Shown here in pieces: positions 5,633-14,131 of a stretch of DNA of 21,853 bases. The notes below the pieces were generated by a model, which was not told where the DNA came from, made no database searches, and worked only from the letters and a program-made list of their open reading frames with translations. The DNA comes from a virus. Where the stretch lies: the IMG/VR virus record IMGVR_UViG_3300042197_000124, positions 1 to 21,853 of that record; one strand, written 5' to 3'. A program made the translations under genes and the position numbers. Position 1 is the stretch's first letter. The number at the start of each line of letters is the position of its first letter.

Positions 5633-5733
5633 TTGATTGAGTCCCATATACGTTTGGCAATCGTCTTGTTTTTTGCATACTTCCAGCCCTCAGTCGCGTA
5701 CCAATCTTCGAAACTTTGATCTGTTGCGGTCAT
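5629..5733 (-). CDS. Very small protein, 34 aa, coupled to the next gene
   Basis: A 34-residue frame starts at ATG 5733, with AAAGGAG about 8 nt upstream, and ends in the ATGA shared with the next gene. The peptide (starting MTATDQSFEDWYATEGW and ending AKRIWDSIK) is amphipathic, with aromatic residues in the first half and a basic second half. The strong ribosome binding site, the gap of only 14 nt after the adhesin gene and the ATGA coupling support that it is translated. Function unknown. Confidence 0.65.
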   Translation of the reverse strand: MTATDQSFEDWYATEGWKYAKNKTIAKRIWDSIK

Positions 5734-5747
5734 TTGGGTCGCTCCTT

Positions 5748-6977
5748 TTATTTGGAAAACGCCTGGACTTCGGCATTCGTCAATCTTTGTGGCCAATACC
5801 GAACAGTTTGAAGATGCCCGTTCAAATAGTTCGTACCGTCTGATCCTAGTCTTGCCTGTGTCACCGTTGGAATCGTTGCGCTGGTGTCCGTAACAGCAGC
5901 TCCACCGTTTACAGCAGCCGCACAATTGTTTGTGTCCCATGCGCCACCAAGGTTGTATGCCGTATTTGCGGCAATCGTCCCAGCATCAATTTGAGCTTGA
6001 GGCGACCCACCATCAACAATGCTCAACTCGGGATTTGTTGTATTCCCTTGGAGCGCAATAATTTCGTTAGCAGTATTGTCGTCAAACTGTATTGCTGGTC
6101 GAGTTCCAACCACGGTGGAAGGCCGTACACGAACTACAAGACCACCAGCACCCGCGCTATACCAGTCGCTAAAATCAGTCCCAGTCATCGTGGCAAGATC
6201 AGCGTTTCTTGTGGCCGTTGCCGCATCGGTCGGAATGTAGCTCGTTGGGAATGGGTTTTGTTCAAATTGAGCGCCCCAGACATAAAAGCCCGAAAATCCA
6301 TCGCCAGTGTAAGTTGCGCTGTTTGCAATCAAATCAAACCCTCTGACATTGAGCGTGGTCGATGCTGTTGATCCAGCCGTGCCAGTCACGGTGCATCGAT
6401 ACCATCCGTTTGGATACGGAGTGATTGTCCCACTTCCCGTAGAAGCCAGGATTGTCCCAAGCGCAATATTGAATCGAACTCGGCCACCCCAAACTCCTGT
6501 ATTCCCAGCTCCAACTTCAATAACATTCCGACCGTTTGTTTTTACAAACACCGAATAAGTGTAAAGCACACCAGAGGTAAAGCTTCTTGATCTGTTGACG
6601 GTGTGGAAAGAAAGCGCCGCATCCTCTGTAAACAAAACGCCAGCAGTTGTTGCATCTGGGTTTGTAATCGTGACTGCTGATGTAGCGCCACCAGATGTTA
6701 GCCAAACAGGATTTGAAAAGTCTCCAGAATAGGTCAACAAGTTTTCTTGTGTTTGTTCGATAAGCAGTCCACGGCAGGCCAACGTGATTGGGTTGAAATC
6801 AAACCGAGGTGTATCAGCTGCAACACCCTCAATAACTCCAGTCGAATTGACCCTAGTTGCCGTTGTTCCAGCTCTAGTAAGCGTAATTCTTGGGTCCAAG
6901 ACCGAGCCAGTAAAATCAATCGAGAGTCTTGGCAAGACCCGCTCTGTTGCTGCCAGTCCAAAAGAAGGCGTAATCAT
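5748..6977 (-). CDS. Adhesin or head-spike protein with LamG/concanavalin-like domains
   Basis: The 409-aa product begins with a segment typical of phage head-spike or fibre proteins: LSIDFTGSVLDPRITLTRAG, then DTPRFDFNP and CRGLLIEQTQENLLTYS (about 17-85). Two beta-sandwich-like regions follow. The first (about 90-255) includes YTYSVFVKTNGRN, PYPNGWYRCTVTG and FYVWGAQFEQ with PTSYIPTDAATATRNAD. The second (about 260-405) ends DGTNYLNGHLQTVRYWPQRL. Such concanavalin-like domains bind carbohydrates; the partner is probably a host surface glycan. Its start overlaps the tailspike stop by one base (TAATG), so it may be made together with the tailspike and form a second receptor-binding protein. 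No catalytic motif is seen. Confidence 0.75.
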   Translation of the reverse strand: MITPSFGLAATERVLPRLSIDFTGSVLDPRITLTRAGTTATRVNSTGVIEGVAADTPRFDFNPITLACRGLLIEQTQENLLTYSGDFSNPVWLTSGGATSAVTITNPDATTAGVLFTEDAALSFHTVNRSRSFTSGVLYTYSVFVKTNGRNVIEVGAGNTGVWGGRVRFNIALGTILASTGSGTITPYPNGWYRCTVTGTAGSTASTTLNVRGFDLIANSATYTGDGFSGFYVWGAQFEQNPFPTSYIPTDAATATRNADLATMTGTDFSDWYSAGAGGLVVRVRPSTVVGTRPAIQFDDNTANEIIALQGNTTNPELSIVDGGSPQAQIDAGTIAANTAYNLGGAWDTNNCAAAVNGGAAVTDTSATIPTVTQARLGSDGTNYLNGHLQTVRYWPQRLTNAEVQAFSK

Positions 6978-9268
6978 TACAACCCCGCAATCACTAGAGC
7001 AAACAGTTCTTCGTATCGAACTCCCAGGCGGGTTCGCTTTACCGACCCATCTGGATATTCGCCATTTTCGTCGGCCTCAACCACTTTTCCATCAAGCTCA
7101 TACCACTCGTCTTTACAAAACACGCCATATCGAGTTGGATCAAGCCCTTCAGATAAAAACGCAAACTCAACATCTTGTGCAATAACGCCAAAATGTAATC
7201 GCGCCTCATTTCCTTTGGTTGACACCGCATCTTTGAATCTGAATGTTTTGATGATTTGTTTGAGCGATTTTGCGACTCTCAACTCTCTTTCAGATAGCCT
7301 GCCGATGTCTTGCTTTTCGTTTTCATCTGATGTGTTGATTGCTGGAGTGGTCGCATAGACTGTCTGATAACGATTGGAGCCGCTTCCCAAGTCATAAGAG
7401 CCATCGACCTCTGGCAACAACGCAGAACTTGTAACATTGAGAACTGCAACGTCTTTTACAGTCGTGCTTGCTACCGAAAATTGCCAGAATGTATTTGAGC
7501 CAATGCCAGAGCTTGTTTTGGCTCTTAGCGTTGCGCGTTTCCCAGCGCCGCTTCCACTTACGTCTGCACTATAAACTGCCAATTCCCCGAAATTATCGGT
7601 TGCGGTATTCCAAGAACTATCATTTTTTGTGCTTGAAATTTGAAGCTCTGCGTTTACAGAGTCTTGAACGCCGAGGTCGTTTAAGTGTAGATAAACCTCA
7701 CTTCCCTGAACAATTGATTGAACTAGTGTGTCAATGTTTGCAAGATTGCCCTGCGACACATCCCATGTATTGTCAGTCACGGTGCAATAGGTTGCAGTCC
7801 CTTGCACACGAATTGCTCTGGTGCTGCCAGGATTCGTCCCAAATGCGTTTCCTGTAATGGCGCACCTAGTTAAATTTCCAGTTACAAAAATTCCATAAGC
7901 AATTCCAGCGTCCAAATTATAATTGTCAATGGAGTTGCTAGAAATTACGCAGCTCTCCATGTCTGATTGAACTCTAACCGCTGAAGAATCAGTGTATTGA
8001 AAGTCATTTCCTGTGATCGATACGTTTTTAATTACCGTACCAGCCGCAAAGTTAATTGCACCCGCTGGTGTAAAAACCCCCGTGTCAGTTCCTTCGTAAC
8101 CGCCAATGCTATTGCCAGAAATGATTACGTTTTCACAAACTTGTGAAATTGAAATGGGTGTTGAGTTTGCGTTTTGAATAGAGTTGCCAGAAATAGTAGA
8201 GAACGAAATTGGTCCACTAAAAAACTGTCGCCCAATATCCATGATGTTGCCAACGATTGTGGCCGCTCTAAAGTATTCTGCATTCGCACCAGTAATCGCA
8301 ATGGCGTTTCCAAGAGAATGGAAAAAGTTTCCAACAATCATCCATTTCCGCATTCCATAGGGTAATGCCTGAACGCCACCACCTTCTGTTCCACCCGTTG
8401 GCCATGAAATATCTATAGCCAAATCAGACACGGCAAATGTGTTGTCGGTGCATAGCAGGCCGCGACCAACGTGCTGAATACAGGTGTTGAAATTGTTAAA
8501 CGTACACTCTGTCACCCAGGTGTCCATGTCGTCGGTGTTGCCTGTCTTGGCGTTTCTTAGGCCGACAGAACTTCCTCCACGAATACCTTGGAAAGACAAA
8601 TTTTTGAATTGGACCGATGCCGAAATGTTTAGGAACCCAACACCGTCGAAGTCTACAAAAATTGACGATCCATTTCCTGAAAAGCCACCCTCGCCGAAAA
8701 ATACAGCACCGCCAGTCAATGTGGATTTTGTTTCGACCGTGTTTGTGAGTCGATAATTTCCAGCTGGGAAATACAAAACACGCGATGTAGCTCCGTCGAT
8801 GCTGTCAACAGCCGCTTGAATTGCAGCAGTGTCATCCGTTACTCCATCGCCCACAGCACCGAAGTCTTTAACGCTAACAGTGTCTGCAAGCTTTTCGCAC
8901 ACCGTTGTTTGAACAGCATTCGTAAATGGTGGGTCGTATTCAACAGCACAAGCGTTTAAATTGGCATCAACACCAGTTCCATCTGGAAAGTTGTAGACCA
9001 TCGTGCCGTTTTTGTCCTGAACCAGAATCGAGTAATTTGCGGCATCGACATAAATCTGTGCAGGCGTTCCAGCGTTTGCAATGTACCCGGCCAGCGTCCT
9101 CAGAGGCTGTGCAGCTGGCTGAGTCAGATTCTTGTCAAAGTAGACCTGGATCGGGTTGGTCTGAGGATTAAGGTTGGCCTGTCCAATCCAGACATAGCCA
9201 TTCTCTAGAGGCTCACCAGACCTGTCGTAAAAGACTGGAAATGGGACTTCAACTGATAGTGCGCTCAT
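6977..9268 (-). CDS. Tailspike: P22-type head-binding domain, beta-helix, S74 autocleaved chaperone
   Basis: The 763-aa product has three parts. Residues 1 to about 100 resemble the P22 tailspike head-binding domain (PVFYDRSGEPLENGYVWIG, NPIQVYFDKNLTQPA, AGTPAQIYVDAANYSILVQD). From about 130, VKDFGAVGDGVTDDTAAIQA starts a pectate-lyase-type right-handed beta-helix, with repeated ISGNSI and ITGN turns. This usually binds or cuts a surface polysaccharide such as O-antigen. From about 646, SDENEKQDIGRLSERE begins a Peptidase S74 domain. The Ser647/Lys652 dyad (SDxxxK) normally cleaves off this C-terminal chaperone after trimerisation, giving a mature spike of roughly 645 residues. P22 gp9 (about 667 aa) lacks such a tail. 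It overlaps the upstream ejection-protein gene by ATGA. Residues for glycan cleavage cannot be assigned from sequence alone. Confidence 0.88.
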   Translation of the reverse strand: MSALSVEVPFPVFYDRSGEPLENGYVWIGQANLNPQTNPIQVYFDKNLTQPAAQPLRTLAGYIANAGTPAQIYVDAANYSILVQDKNGTMVYNFPDGTGVDANLNACAVEYDPPFTNAVQTTVCEKLADTVSVKDFGAVGDGVTDDTAAIQAAVDSIDGATSRVLYFPAGNYRLTNTVETKSTLTGGAVFFGEGGFSGNGSSIFVDFDGVGFLNISASVQFKNLSFQGIRGGSSVGLRNAKTGNTDDMDTWVTECTFNNFNTCIQHVGRGLLCTDNTFAVSDLAIDISWPTGGTEGGGVQALPYGMRKWMIVGNFFHSLGNAIAITGANAEYFRAATIVGNIMDIGRQFFSGPISFSTISGNSIQNANSTPISISQVCENVIISGNSIGGYEGTDTGVFTPAGAINFAAGTVIKNVSITGNDFQYTDSSAVRVQSDMESCVISSNSIDNYNLDAGIAYGIFVTGNLTRCAITGNAFGTNPGSTRAIRVQGTATYCTVTDNTWDVSQGNLANIDTLVQSIVQGSEVYLHLNDLGVQDSVNAELQISSTKNDSSWNTATDNFGELAVYSADVSGSGAGKRATLRAKTSSGIGSNTFWQFSVASTTVKDVAVLNVTSSALLPEVDGSYDLGSGSNRYQTVYATTPAINTSDENEKQDIGRLSERELRVAKSLKQIIKTFRFKDAVSTKGNEARLHFGVIAQDVEFAFLSEGLDPTRYGVFCKDEWYELDGKVVEADENGEYPDGSVKRTRLGVRYEELFALVIAGL

Positions 9269-11253
9269 TTTTCTTCCTTAATCGGTTCCAACGCTTTACG
9301 AATTCTAGCCTTGGTCTCACGGTTTTTGACGTATTTCGATGCTTCTCTCAATGCGGTCGCAGCTGGGGCCGGGATACCCGTCACGGTGCCTGTGACGATC
9401 ATGTCCAAGCCCATTTGTAATGCGCTTGCGGTGTTCGAGAAGTTGACCGCGCCTGGCGGGGCTGTGTAGATGTCAATCGATAACTCGCCAAGATCACGCA
9501 ATTGTTGCGCTTGTTTCTTACCAAACAATGAATCGAGCTTGCCTTCACGGTCCAGGGTCCGAATCGTCGAGTTCAGCTTATCGGGCGACAACAGCGGGTT
9601 GCCCATCTCATCGCGCTGTGCAGTCGAGAGTGATCGGTCTTTGATATATCGAATCGCTCCAGCCTTCATCTCGTTCCAAGCTTGTTTGCCTTCTGGGCCA
9701 GCGGTAATCAAGGTCGTTCTGACCTTGTTCATTTCCTCAAGTGGGGCATTGATGACCACCTTGTCAAAGACCTCATCAAATGCAATGGCTCTCTCGTTCG
9801 TGCCGCGCTTGGTGGACAGAAGCTTTTGCGTCAGGCCGACGTTTTCAAACTCATTGGCGAAGTTTTCTCGAAGCTTCCGAGCTGCTTTGTAAGCATCCCC
9901 GCCTTTGCCCTCTGTCCCCGCGTCCACAGCAGAAGTGATCCTCTTTGCCATCAGCGCCTGGCGCTTGTCGGTCCAGTCGGTAGCCTCATTCACAAACTGC
10001 CGAAACAGCTCGACATCTGCAATGGGTTTTGCCTGCGGGACCAGGTTTCCATCTGCATCTTCTGCCAGGATTCCAAGGCGAACGGCCTCTCGACGAATCG
10101 GGGCGACGTTCCCGGCCACACCCTCGAATCGCTGAATGTCGGTCGCAGCGGTTGCGAGGTTGTCGAGCGTCACAGGCTCGAGCATTGCGCCTTCTTGCGC
10201 TGCCTTGTCATAAGCTGCCTTGACCCGTTTCCTCGCCACTTCGGCCTTGGTGACCACCGCCTTGCTGACGGCCTTGCCAATGTCTCGAGGCTCGACCAGC
10301 ATCGGCTCGGTTCGGTCAACCATCGCATCGAATTGCTGAATGAGGTTTGCGGTCTGGTTGGCCACACGCTCACGAAGCGGTGCGCCAGTCTCACCAAGCT
10401 TGGCGGTCTCTTTCTCGAACTGGAGCTGCGAGAAGTTCCGAGTTCTCTGGCCAGCAGTCAGACCAGCGGGGCCAGTAAAGCCCAGTTGCTCGGCCACAGC
10501 CACCCGGCGAAGCTCGTCTGGAGTCGCAGCCGCACCAGCGGCCACTCGACCAGGGCGAACCAAGCTCGGGACTTCGGAGACGGCCTCACGCACCATTGCC
10601 GGGGCTTCTCTAGCCACCTGGACTCCACGCCTTACCGCGGCCTCTGCTGGGACCGCTGCGGCTCTTGTACTCTGTGCAATAGTTCCAGCCTGCCCAATGA
10701 CAGGGACAAACGGTGGAAGTTGCTCGGCAACTCCACCGACAAACTCGACAGCTTCCTGGCCAGCTTGCGTCCGCGGGGCAAAGGTTAGCTGCCCAGCCCT
10801 TTCCATCGCCTTGCGCTCGACCAGCTGCCTAGCCTGGTCCGTGCCAAATTCACCGCTCAGAATCGATTGTGCAAGCCCCTCGAGGGTCCCACCGATCAGA
10901 CCAATGGTTCCACCCGTTGCGCCCGTGAGGGTGGTCAGGGCGGCCTCTCCAGCGCCTACAATGCGCTCTCCTGTGGTGGGTTCCACATAGACTGGTTGAG
11001 GCGGTACAGGCTGGCCGTCAACGCCTGGAATCTGGGAGATCAGCGCTTCTCGTTGCGCTGCCGCAACAGATTCAGCAGTTGCGCCGGGCATGGTGCGAGG
11101 ATCGACCGGGGTTGGAGCGGGTGGCGCAGCGGGAGCGGCCATCTGAGCGAATGCAACCTCCGCGGCCTGCGTGATCTGCTCATCAGTCGCGTTGTCTGGA
11201 CCCTCAATTCTGAGGATCGAACCGTCAGGCGCTTGGACTCGGTAAACGGCCAT
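9265..11253 (-). CDS. DNA ejection (pilot) protein, gp16-like position
   Basis: This 662-aa protein lies where P22 has gene 16 (609 aa), directly before the tailspike. It begins AVYRVQAPDGSILRIEGPD and TDEQITQAAEVAFAQMA, an N-terminal pattern often seen in large internal virion proteins. A Pro-rich linker and a glycine-rich hydrophobic stretch follow (ALTTLTGATGGTIGLIGGTL, about 104-123). The rest is mostly helical and charged. It is probably packed inside the capsid and injected with DNA, crossing or forming a channel in the cell envelope. There is no lysozyme motif. It overlaps both neighbours (TAATG and ATGA). Identity with gp16 is inferred mainly from order and length. Confidence 0.72.
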   Translation of the reverse strand: MAVYRVQAPDGSILRIEGPDNATDEQITQAAEVAFAQMAAPAAPPAPTPVDPRTMPGATAESVAAAQREALISQIPGVDGQPVPPQPVYVEPTTGERIVGAGEAALTTLTGATGGTIGLIGGTLEGLAQSILSGEFGTDQARQLVERKAMERAGQLTFAPRTQAGQEAVEFVGGVAEQLPPFVPVIGQAGTIAQSTRAAAVPAEAAVRRGVQVAREAPAMVREAVSEVPSLVRPGRVAAGAAATPDELRRVAVAEQLGFTGPAGLTAGQRTRNFSQLQFEKETAKLGETGAPLRERVANQTANLIQQFDAMVDRTEPMLVEPRDIGKAVSKAVVTKAEVARKRVKAAYDKAAQEGAMLEPVTLDNLATAATDIQRFEGVAGNVAPIRREAVRLGILAEDADGNLVPQAKPIADVELFRQFVNEATDWTDKRQALMAKRITSAVDAGTEGKGGDAYKAARKLRENFANEFENVGLTQKLLSTKRGTNERAIAFDEVFDKVVINAPLEEMNKVRTTLITAGPEGKQAWNEMKAGAIRYIKDRSLSTAQRDEMGNPLLSPDKLNSTIRTLDREGKLDSLFGKKQAQQLRDLGELSIDIYTAPPGAVNFSNTASALQMGLDMIVTGTVTGIPAPAATALREASKYVKNRETKARIRKALEPIKEEK

Positions 11254-12614
11254 TATTCTCTACCCAAGACCCGGAAGCCAGAGGGCATGGCAGCAGGCGC
11301 AGCGGTAGGAGCAACTGCCCGGTCTGTCGCTGTACCCATTGCACTCGGTACGCCAGGAGCCTGTGCTGGAGCTGCACCACCAGGTCCAGCAGGCCGATCT
11401 GGAGCTGCACCAACACCGTATTTCCGGGCGGCTTCGTCTCGACCCTTCAAAATCAACCTTTGAGCTTCCATAAGGTTTTTGCCAAGCTGCTCTGGACTCT
11501 GACGAAGACTTAAATTTGTAAGGGCGGCTTGAAGTGCAGCCCCTTCTTTTTCTGACAAAGCGCCCAGTCCTTTCATCTTTTCGACCTGAGTAAGGAAAGC
11601 TTGCGATTTGAGAGATTCAATTAACTCTTCAAAATCTGCTGTGTCCTGAGACAGCGTTGGCAGGCGAGTCGAGATCGGGCCTGTGGCAGACTCGACATAA
11701 CCCTTGGGCTTTGTGATGTCGATCTTTCCAGACTTGTCTTTTCCCCACCCGGCCAGTGCGCGGTCAGCAGTGTTCAAGAAGTTGTCAAAGTTGGCAAATG
11801 CGTTGTTGGCATCTGAGACCTTCTTGCGGAGCTTGTCATCGCGCTCAACTTGAGCGTCTGCAAGTTTCTGCTCAAGCTCACGACGCTTCAAAAGATTCTC
11901 TTCTTGCTTCAGCTGGGCATTAAGCGCATTGATTTTGAGGTTTGCTCTTGCAACCTCTGCGTCTACCGCATAGTTTTCGATCTGGGCTTTTTTTAACCCA
12001 AGATCCGCTACGGCCTGAGATTCTGCAAAGTTTGCATCGACCGCCGCTTTTTTTGCCTTGGCGGTTTGCTCTTCAACTCTCCCTGGGCGCAGCTCTTGCG
12101 CCTCAAGAGTCTGAACCACCTTGCCGAACTTTTCTGGATTGAGAAGCGTCAGCGAAAAGTTGGTGATGGCCTTTGCCTTGTTGACTCGATCTGGATCTTC
12201 GGTGTTTGAAAGAATCTGCTGAATCTGATCGTAAGTCGTCGTCGGTAGACCAGCTGTCTTCCGAGCTTGGATGGTCTTTTCAACAACATTCAAAGCAACA
12301 TCAGGGTTTTGATTTTCAAGGGACACGGCAATCTGTGCGCCAACATCGAACTCTGAGTCGAGCTGCTCTTGGCTGAATCGGCCAGCAACGTCTTTGATGA
12401 CTTCTCGCTGACTCGGATACTTCAAAGCAAACTCGTTGAATGCTCTCATCGAGGGGTTTTGTAATACTTGCTGAAGGTCGGTTGAATATTGAACCTTCAG
12501 TTCTTCGGCTGCTTTTCGCTGTTGACGCGCTTGTAATGCTTCACCAAAACCCTCGATTGCACCTGGGATGTCTACCCTGGGCATCATTCCTAAATAATTG
12601 ATAGGCTGAACCAT
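11253..12614 (-). CDS. DNA ejection protein, gp20-like, coiled-coil
   Basis: The 453-aa product is close in length to P22 gp20 (471 aa) and lies in the same place, between gp7-like and gp16-like proteins. It begins MVQPINYLGMMPRVDIPG, followed by a helical region with Gln and Ala. From about 185 to 270 there is a long coiled coil of Glu, Lys, Gln and Leu (for example KQEENLLKRRELEQKLADAQ). The C-terminus is Pro/Ala-rich and low in complexity (about 405-450). Proteins of this kind are packed in the virion and help DNA cross the cell envelope. AAGGA lies 8 nt before the ATG. The assignment rests on gene order, length and coil structure. Confidence 0.72.
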   Translation of the reverse strand: MVQPINYLGMMPRVDIPGAIEGFGEALQARQQRKAAEELKVQYSTDLQQVLQNPSMRAFNEFALKYPSQREVIKDVAGRFSQEQLDSEFDVGAQIAVSLENQNPDVALNVVEKTIQARKTAGLPTTTYDQIQQILSNTEDPDRVNKAKAITNFSLTLLNPEKFGKVVQTLEAQELRPGRVEEQTAKAKKAAVDANFAESQAVADLGLKKAQIENYAVDAEVARANLKINALNAQLKQEENLLKRRELEQKLADAQVERDDKLRKKVSDANNAFANFDNFLNTADRALAGWGKDKSGKIDITKPKGYVESATGPISTRLPTLSQDTADFEELIESLKSQAFLTQVEKMKGLGALSEKEGAALQAALTNLSLRQSPEQLGKNLMEAQRLILKGRDEAARKYGVGAAPDRPAGPGGAAPAQAPGVPSAMGTATDRAVAPTAAPAAMPSGFRVLGRE

Positions 12615-12623
12615 GTTGAGTCC

Positions 12624-13265
12624 TTAAAAGAATCCAGCGGCTGTTTTACCAATGGCCAACAGATCACCAAAAGCTTGTCTGGGTACGGAGCCTCTGGCAA
12701 TAATTCCACCAGCCCTTGCAGCGCCAGCTTGACCAAGAAGATCACCAATTGCTCCAGCAGACTCCATGCCTGCCGCGGCCTGCCCAGCGGCAGATGCCTG
12801 GCTAATCTTTGTTAGACCACCAAGATTTGTAAATTGCTGTTGAATGATGTCGGAAAGAAGTTGCGGTCGAAACTGAGCGAGTGCGGCCTGCACATTCCCA
12901 CCGCGAAGACCGCCAGTGGCCGATGCTCTCTGAAGCAATGCTTCTTCGCCTTGCCTTGTCAGCGCTTGCAAAACTGGGCTTGTTTCAAGGCCACTAATGG
13001 CTCTTTGTTGCGCCGCAGTACCTCTCAGTCCTAGCAATTCTTGCTGTGCTTGTAATGCGCCAGTAACTCCAGGCTCACCTACGCCAGCCGTTACAAAAGG
13101 CGACATCAGCTCAATCAGCTTGTCAAACTGGCGACGCTGTTCTGCAATGCCTGCTTCGGCAGCCTGGGCCTGGAGTTGTCCAGCCCGTTCTGCCGCTTGA
13201 CCTGCCTGTTTAGCCCCGGTGATCCCACCGACGACATCACCAATAAAATCTCCGACGAAACTCAT
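12624..13265 (-). CDS. DNA ejection protein, gp7-like
   Basis: From ATG 13265 the product is 213 aa, near the 229 aa of P22 gp7. It has an Ala-rich coiled first part (AKQAGQAAERAGQLQAQAAE). The segment RRQFDKLIELMSPFVTAGVG, then GALQAQQELLGLRG and ASATGGLRGGNVQAALAQF, is typical of phage DNA-transfer proteins of the gp7/p32 type. It ends in a helical, glycine-containing stretch. The likely role is to leave the virion early during infection and start assembly of the ejection channel. The start at 13265 is preferred over 13277, because it overlaps the upstream stop as ATGA and has GGAG 6 nt upstream. Confidence 0.82.
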   Translation of the reverse strand: MSFVGDFIGDVVGGITGAKQAGQAAERAGQLQAQAAEAGIAEQRRQFDKLIELMSPFVTAGVGEPGVTGALQAQQELLGLRGTAAQQRAISGLETSPVLQALTRQGEEALLQRASATGGLRGGNVQAALAQFRPQLLSDIIQQQFTNLGGLTKISQASAAGQAAAGMESAGAIGDLLGQAGAARAGGIIARGSVPRQAFGDLLAIGKTAAGFF

Positions 13266-13780
13266 GTCAATCTCCATTCTTGGCGAGTAATGCCAAGCAT
13301 ATAAACTCCGACCGCCTCACCGTCTTTTACGGCAGCGCATCGACGAAAACCTTCTTCTTTCATCCCAAGCTTGTGACCGTAGTTCTTTGCTTTCTTGAGA
13401 TACTCATAAATGTGCGCCGTCACCCGCATTACGCCTTGCTGGAATGCCCAGGTTAAGAACATATCCCCGAGCTTCCTGGAGTGCTTCAAAGCAGACTTAA
13501 ACAGTAGCGAGTGCCACTCAATCTCATGCTCGGAAAACCGAATTGCCAGGAAAGCGCCAACGAATCTATTGTCAATCCATGCTGACAAATAGGTGGCGAG
13601 GGGGTGAACGACAGGTCGAAGCTCACGGCCATCTGCCGCGATGCTTGCGATGTAGGAGTCTGAATAAACCTCACGCAAATGCTGACCCGTAATCCCGACT
13701 GTCAATTTCACTTCTCCGAGTGAGTTGAGCTGTCGGCGGCTCTTGAGGCTCGACAGAATAATTGTCTCACAACGGTTCAT
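13262..13780 (-). CDS. GNAT-fold head assembly protein, gp14-like (DUF2824)
   Basis: The 172-aa product occupies the P22 gene 14 slot, before gp7. Its second half shows an acetyltransferase-like pattern: AWIDNRFVGAFLAIRFSEHE, then HIYEYLKKAKNYGHKLGMKE, EEGFRRCAAVKDGEAVGVYM. This is typical of GNAT proteins, with a KNYGHKLGM helix near the acetyl-CoA site. Phage proteins of this family (DUF2824) are needed for virion assembly in P22; whether they acetylate anything is not known to me. It starts 4 nt after the preceding stop, with a weak SD. An open extension upstream to 13930 lies entirely inside the previous gene and is not likely to be used. Confidence 0.75.
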   Translation of the reverse strand: MNRCETIILSSLKSRRQLNSLGEVKLTVGITGQHLREVYSDSYIASIAADGRELRPVVHPLATYLSAWIDNRFVGAFLAIRFSEHEIEWHSLLFKSALKHSRKLGDMFLTWAFQQGVMRVTAHIYEYLKKAKNYGHKLGMKEEGFRRCAAVKDGEAVGVYMLGITRQEWRLT

Positions 13781-13784
13781 TTCG

Positions 13785-14123
13785 TCAACCCGTGATCTCG
13801 CGCCCTGATGCGCGAATCGTAAGAGATGTTGCTGCGCTTGCGATGGTGGAGATAAATCCACCCGGCTCGAGCGCCTGGCCCACCAGCTCGGGGCAAGTGT
13901 AAGTCTCGTCTGGGGCAATCGACCGAGCATCGACGATCAGATTGTCAACGCCAGGTACGCCGCCAGAGGTCACAAGATTGACCGAAATGGTTACGTTTCC
14001 AGCGCTGGTGTTGGTCACAGTGAACTTGTCAATGATCGCCTTTGCGTTGACCGCGGTATATTGCGTGGTCTGGGCGTTTTCAGCCTGCTTGGCTGGAATG
14101 AGGACTTTGACTGAGACGGCCAT
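13785..14123 (-). CDS. Small beta-rich virion protein, 112 aa, unknown
   Basis: The 112-aa product begins MAVSVKVLIPAKQAENAQ and alternates strands such as FTVTNTSAGNVTISVNLVT and GFISTIASAATSLTIRASG. This suggests an Ig- or beta-sandwich-like fold. No membrane segment, signal peptide or catalytic motif is seen. It sits between the needle candidate and the gp14-like gene, so a small tail or head structural role is likely. P22 has no counterpart here. AGGAG lies 5 nt before the ATG, a strong site compared with its neighbours, so it may be made in quantity. Confidence 0.68.
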   Translation of the reverse strand: MAVSVKVLIPAKQAENAQTTQYTAVNAKAIIDKFTVTNTSAGNVTISVNLVTSGGVPGVDNLIVDARSIAPDETYTCPELVGQALEPGGFISTIASAATSLTIRASGREITG

Positions 14124-14131
14124 GATTACTC

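Noticed and set aside
9682-10788. A 368-aa plus-strand open frame opposite the gp16-like gene
   Set aside because: It is the mirror of an Ala/Gly/Arg-rich coding sequence, has no SD, no recognisable motif, and conflicts with a well-supported late gene.
13781-13930. Upstream extension of the gp14-like frame to 13930
   Set aside because: The extra 50 residues are the preceding gene read in another frame, with Arg/Trp/Ser-rich low-quality sequence; ATG 13780 follows the stop of that gene closely.
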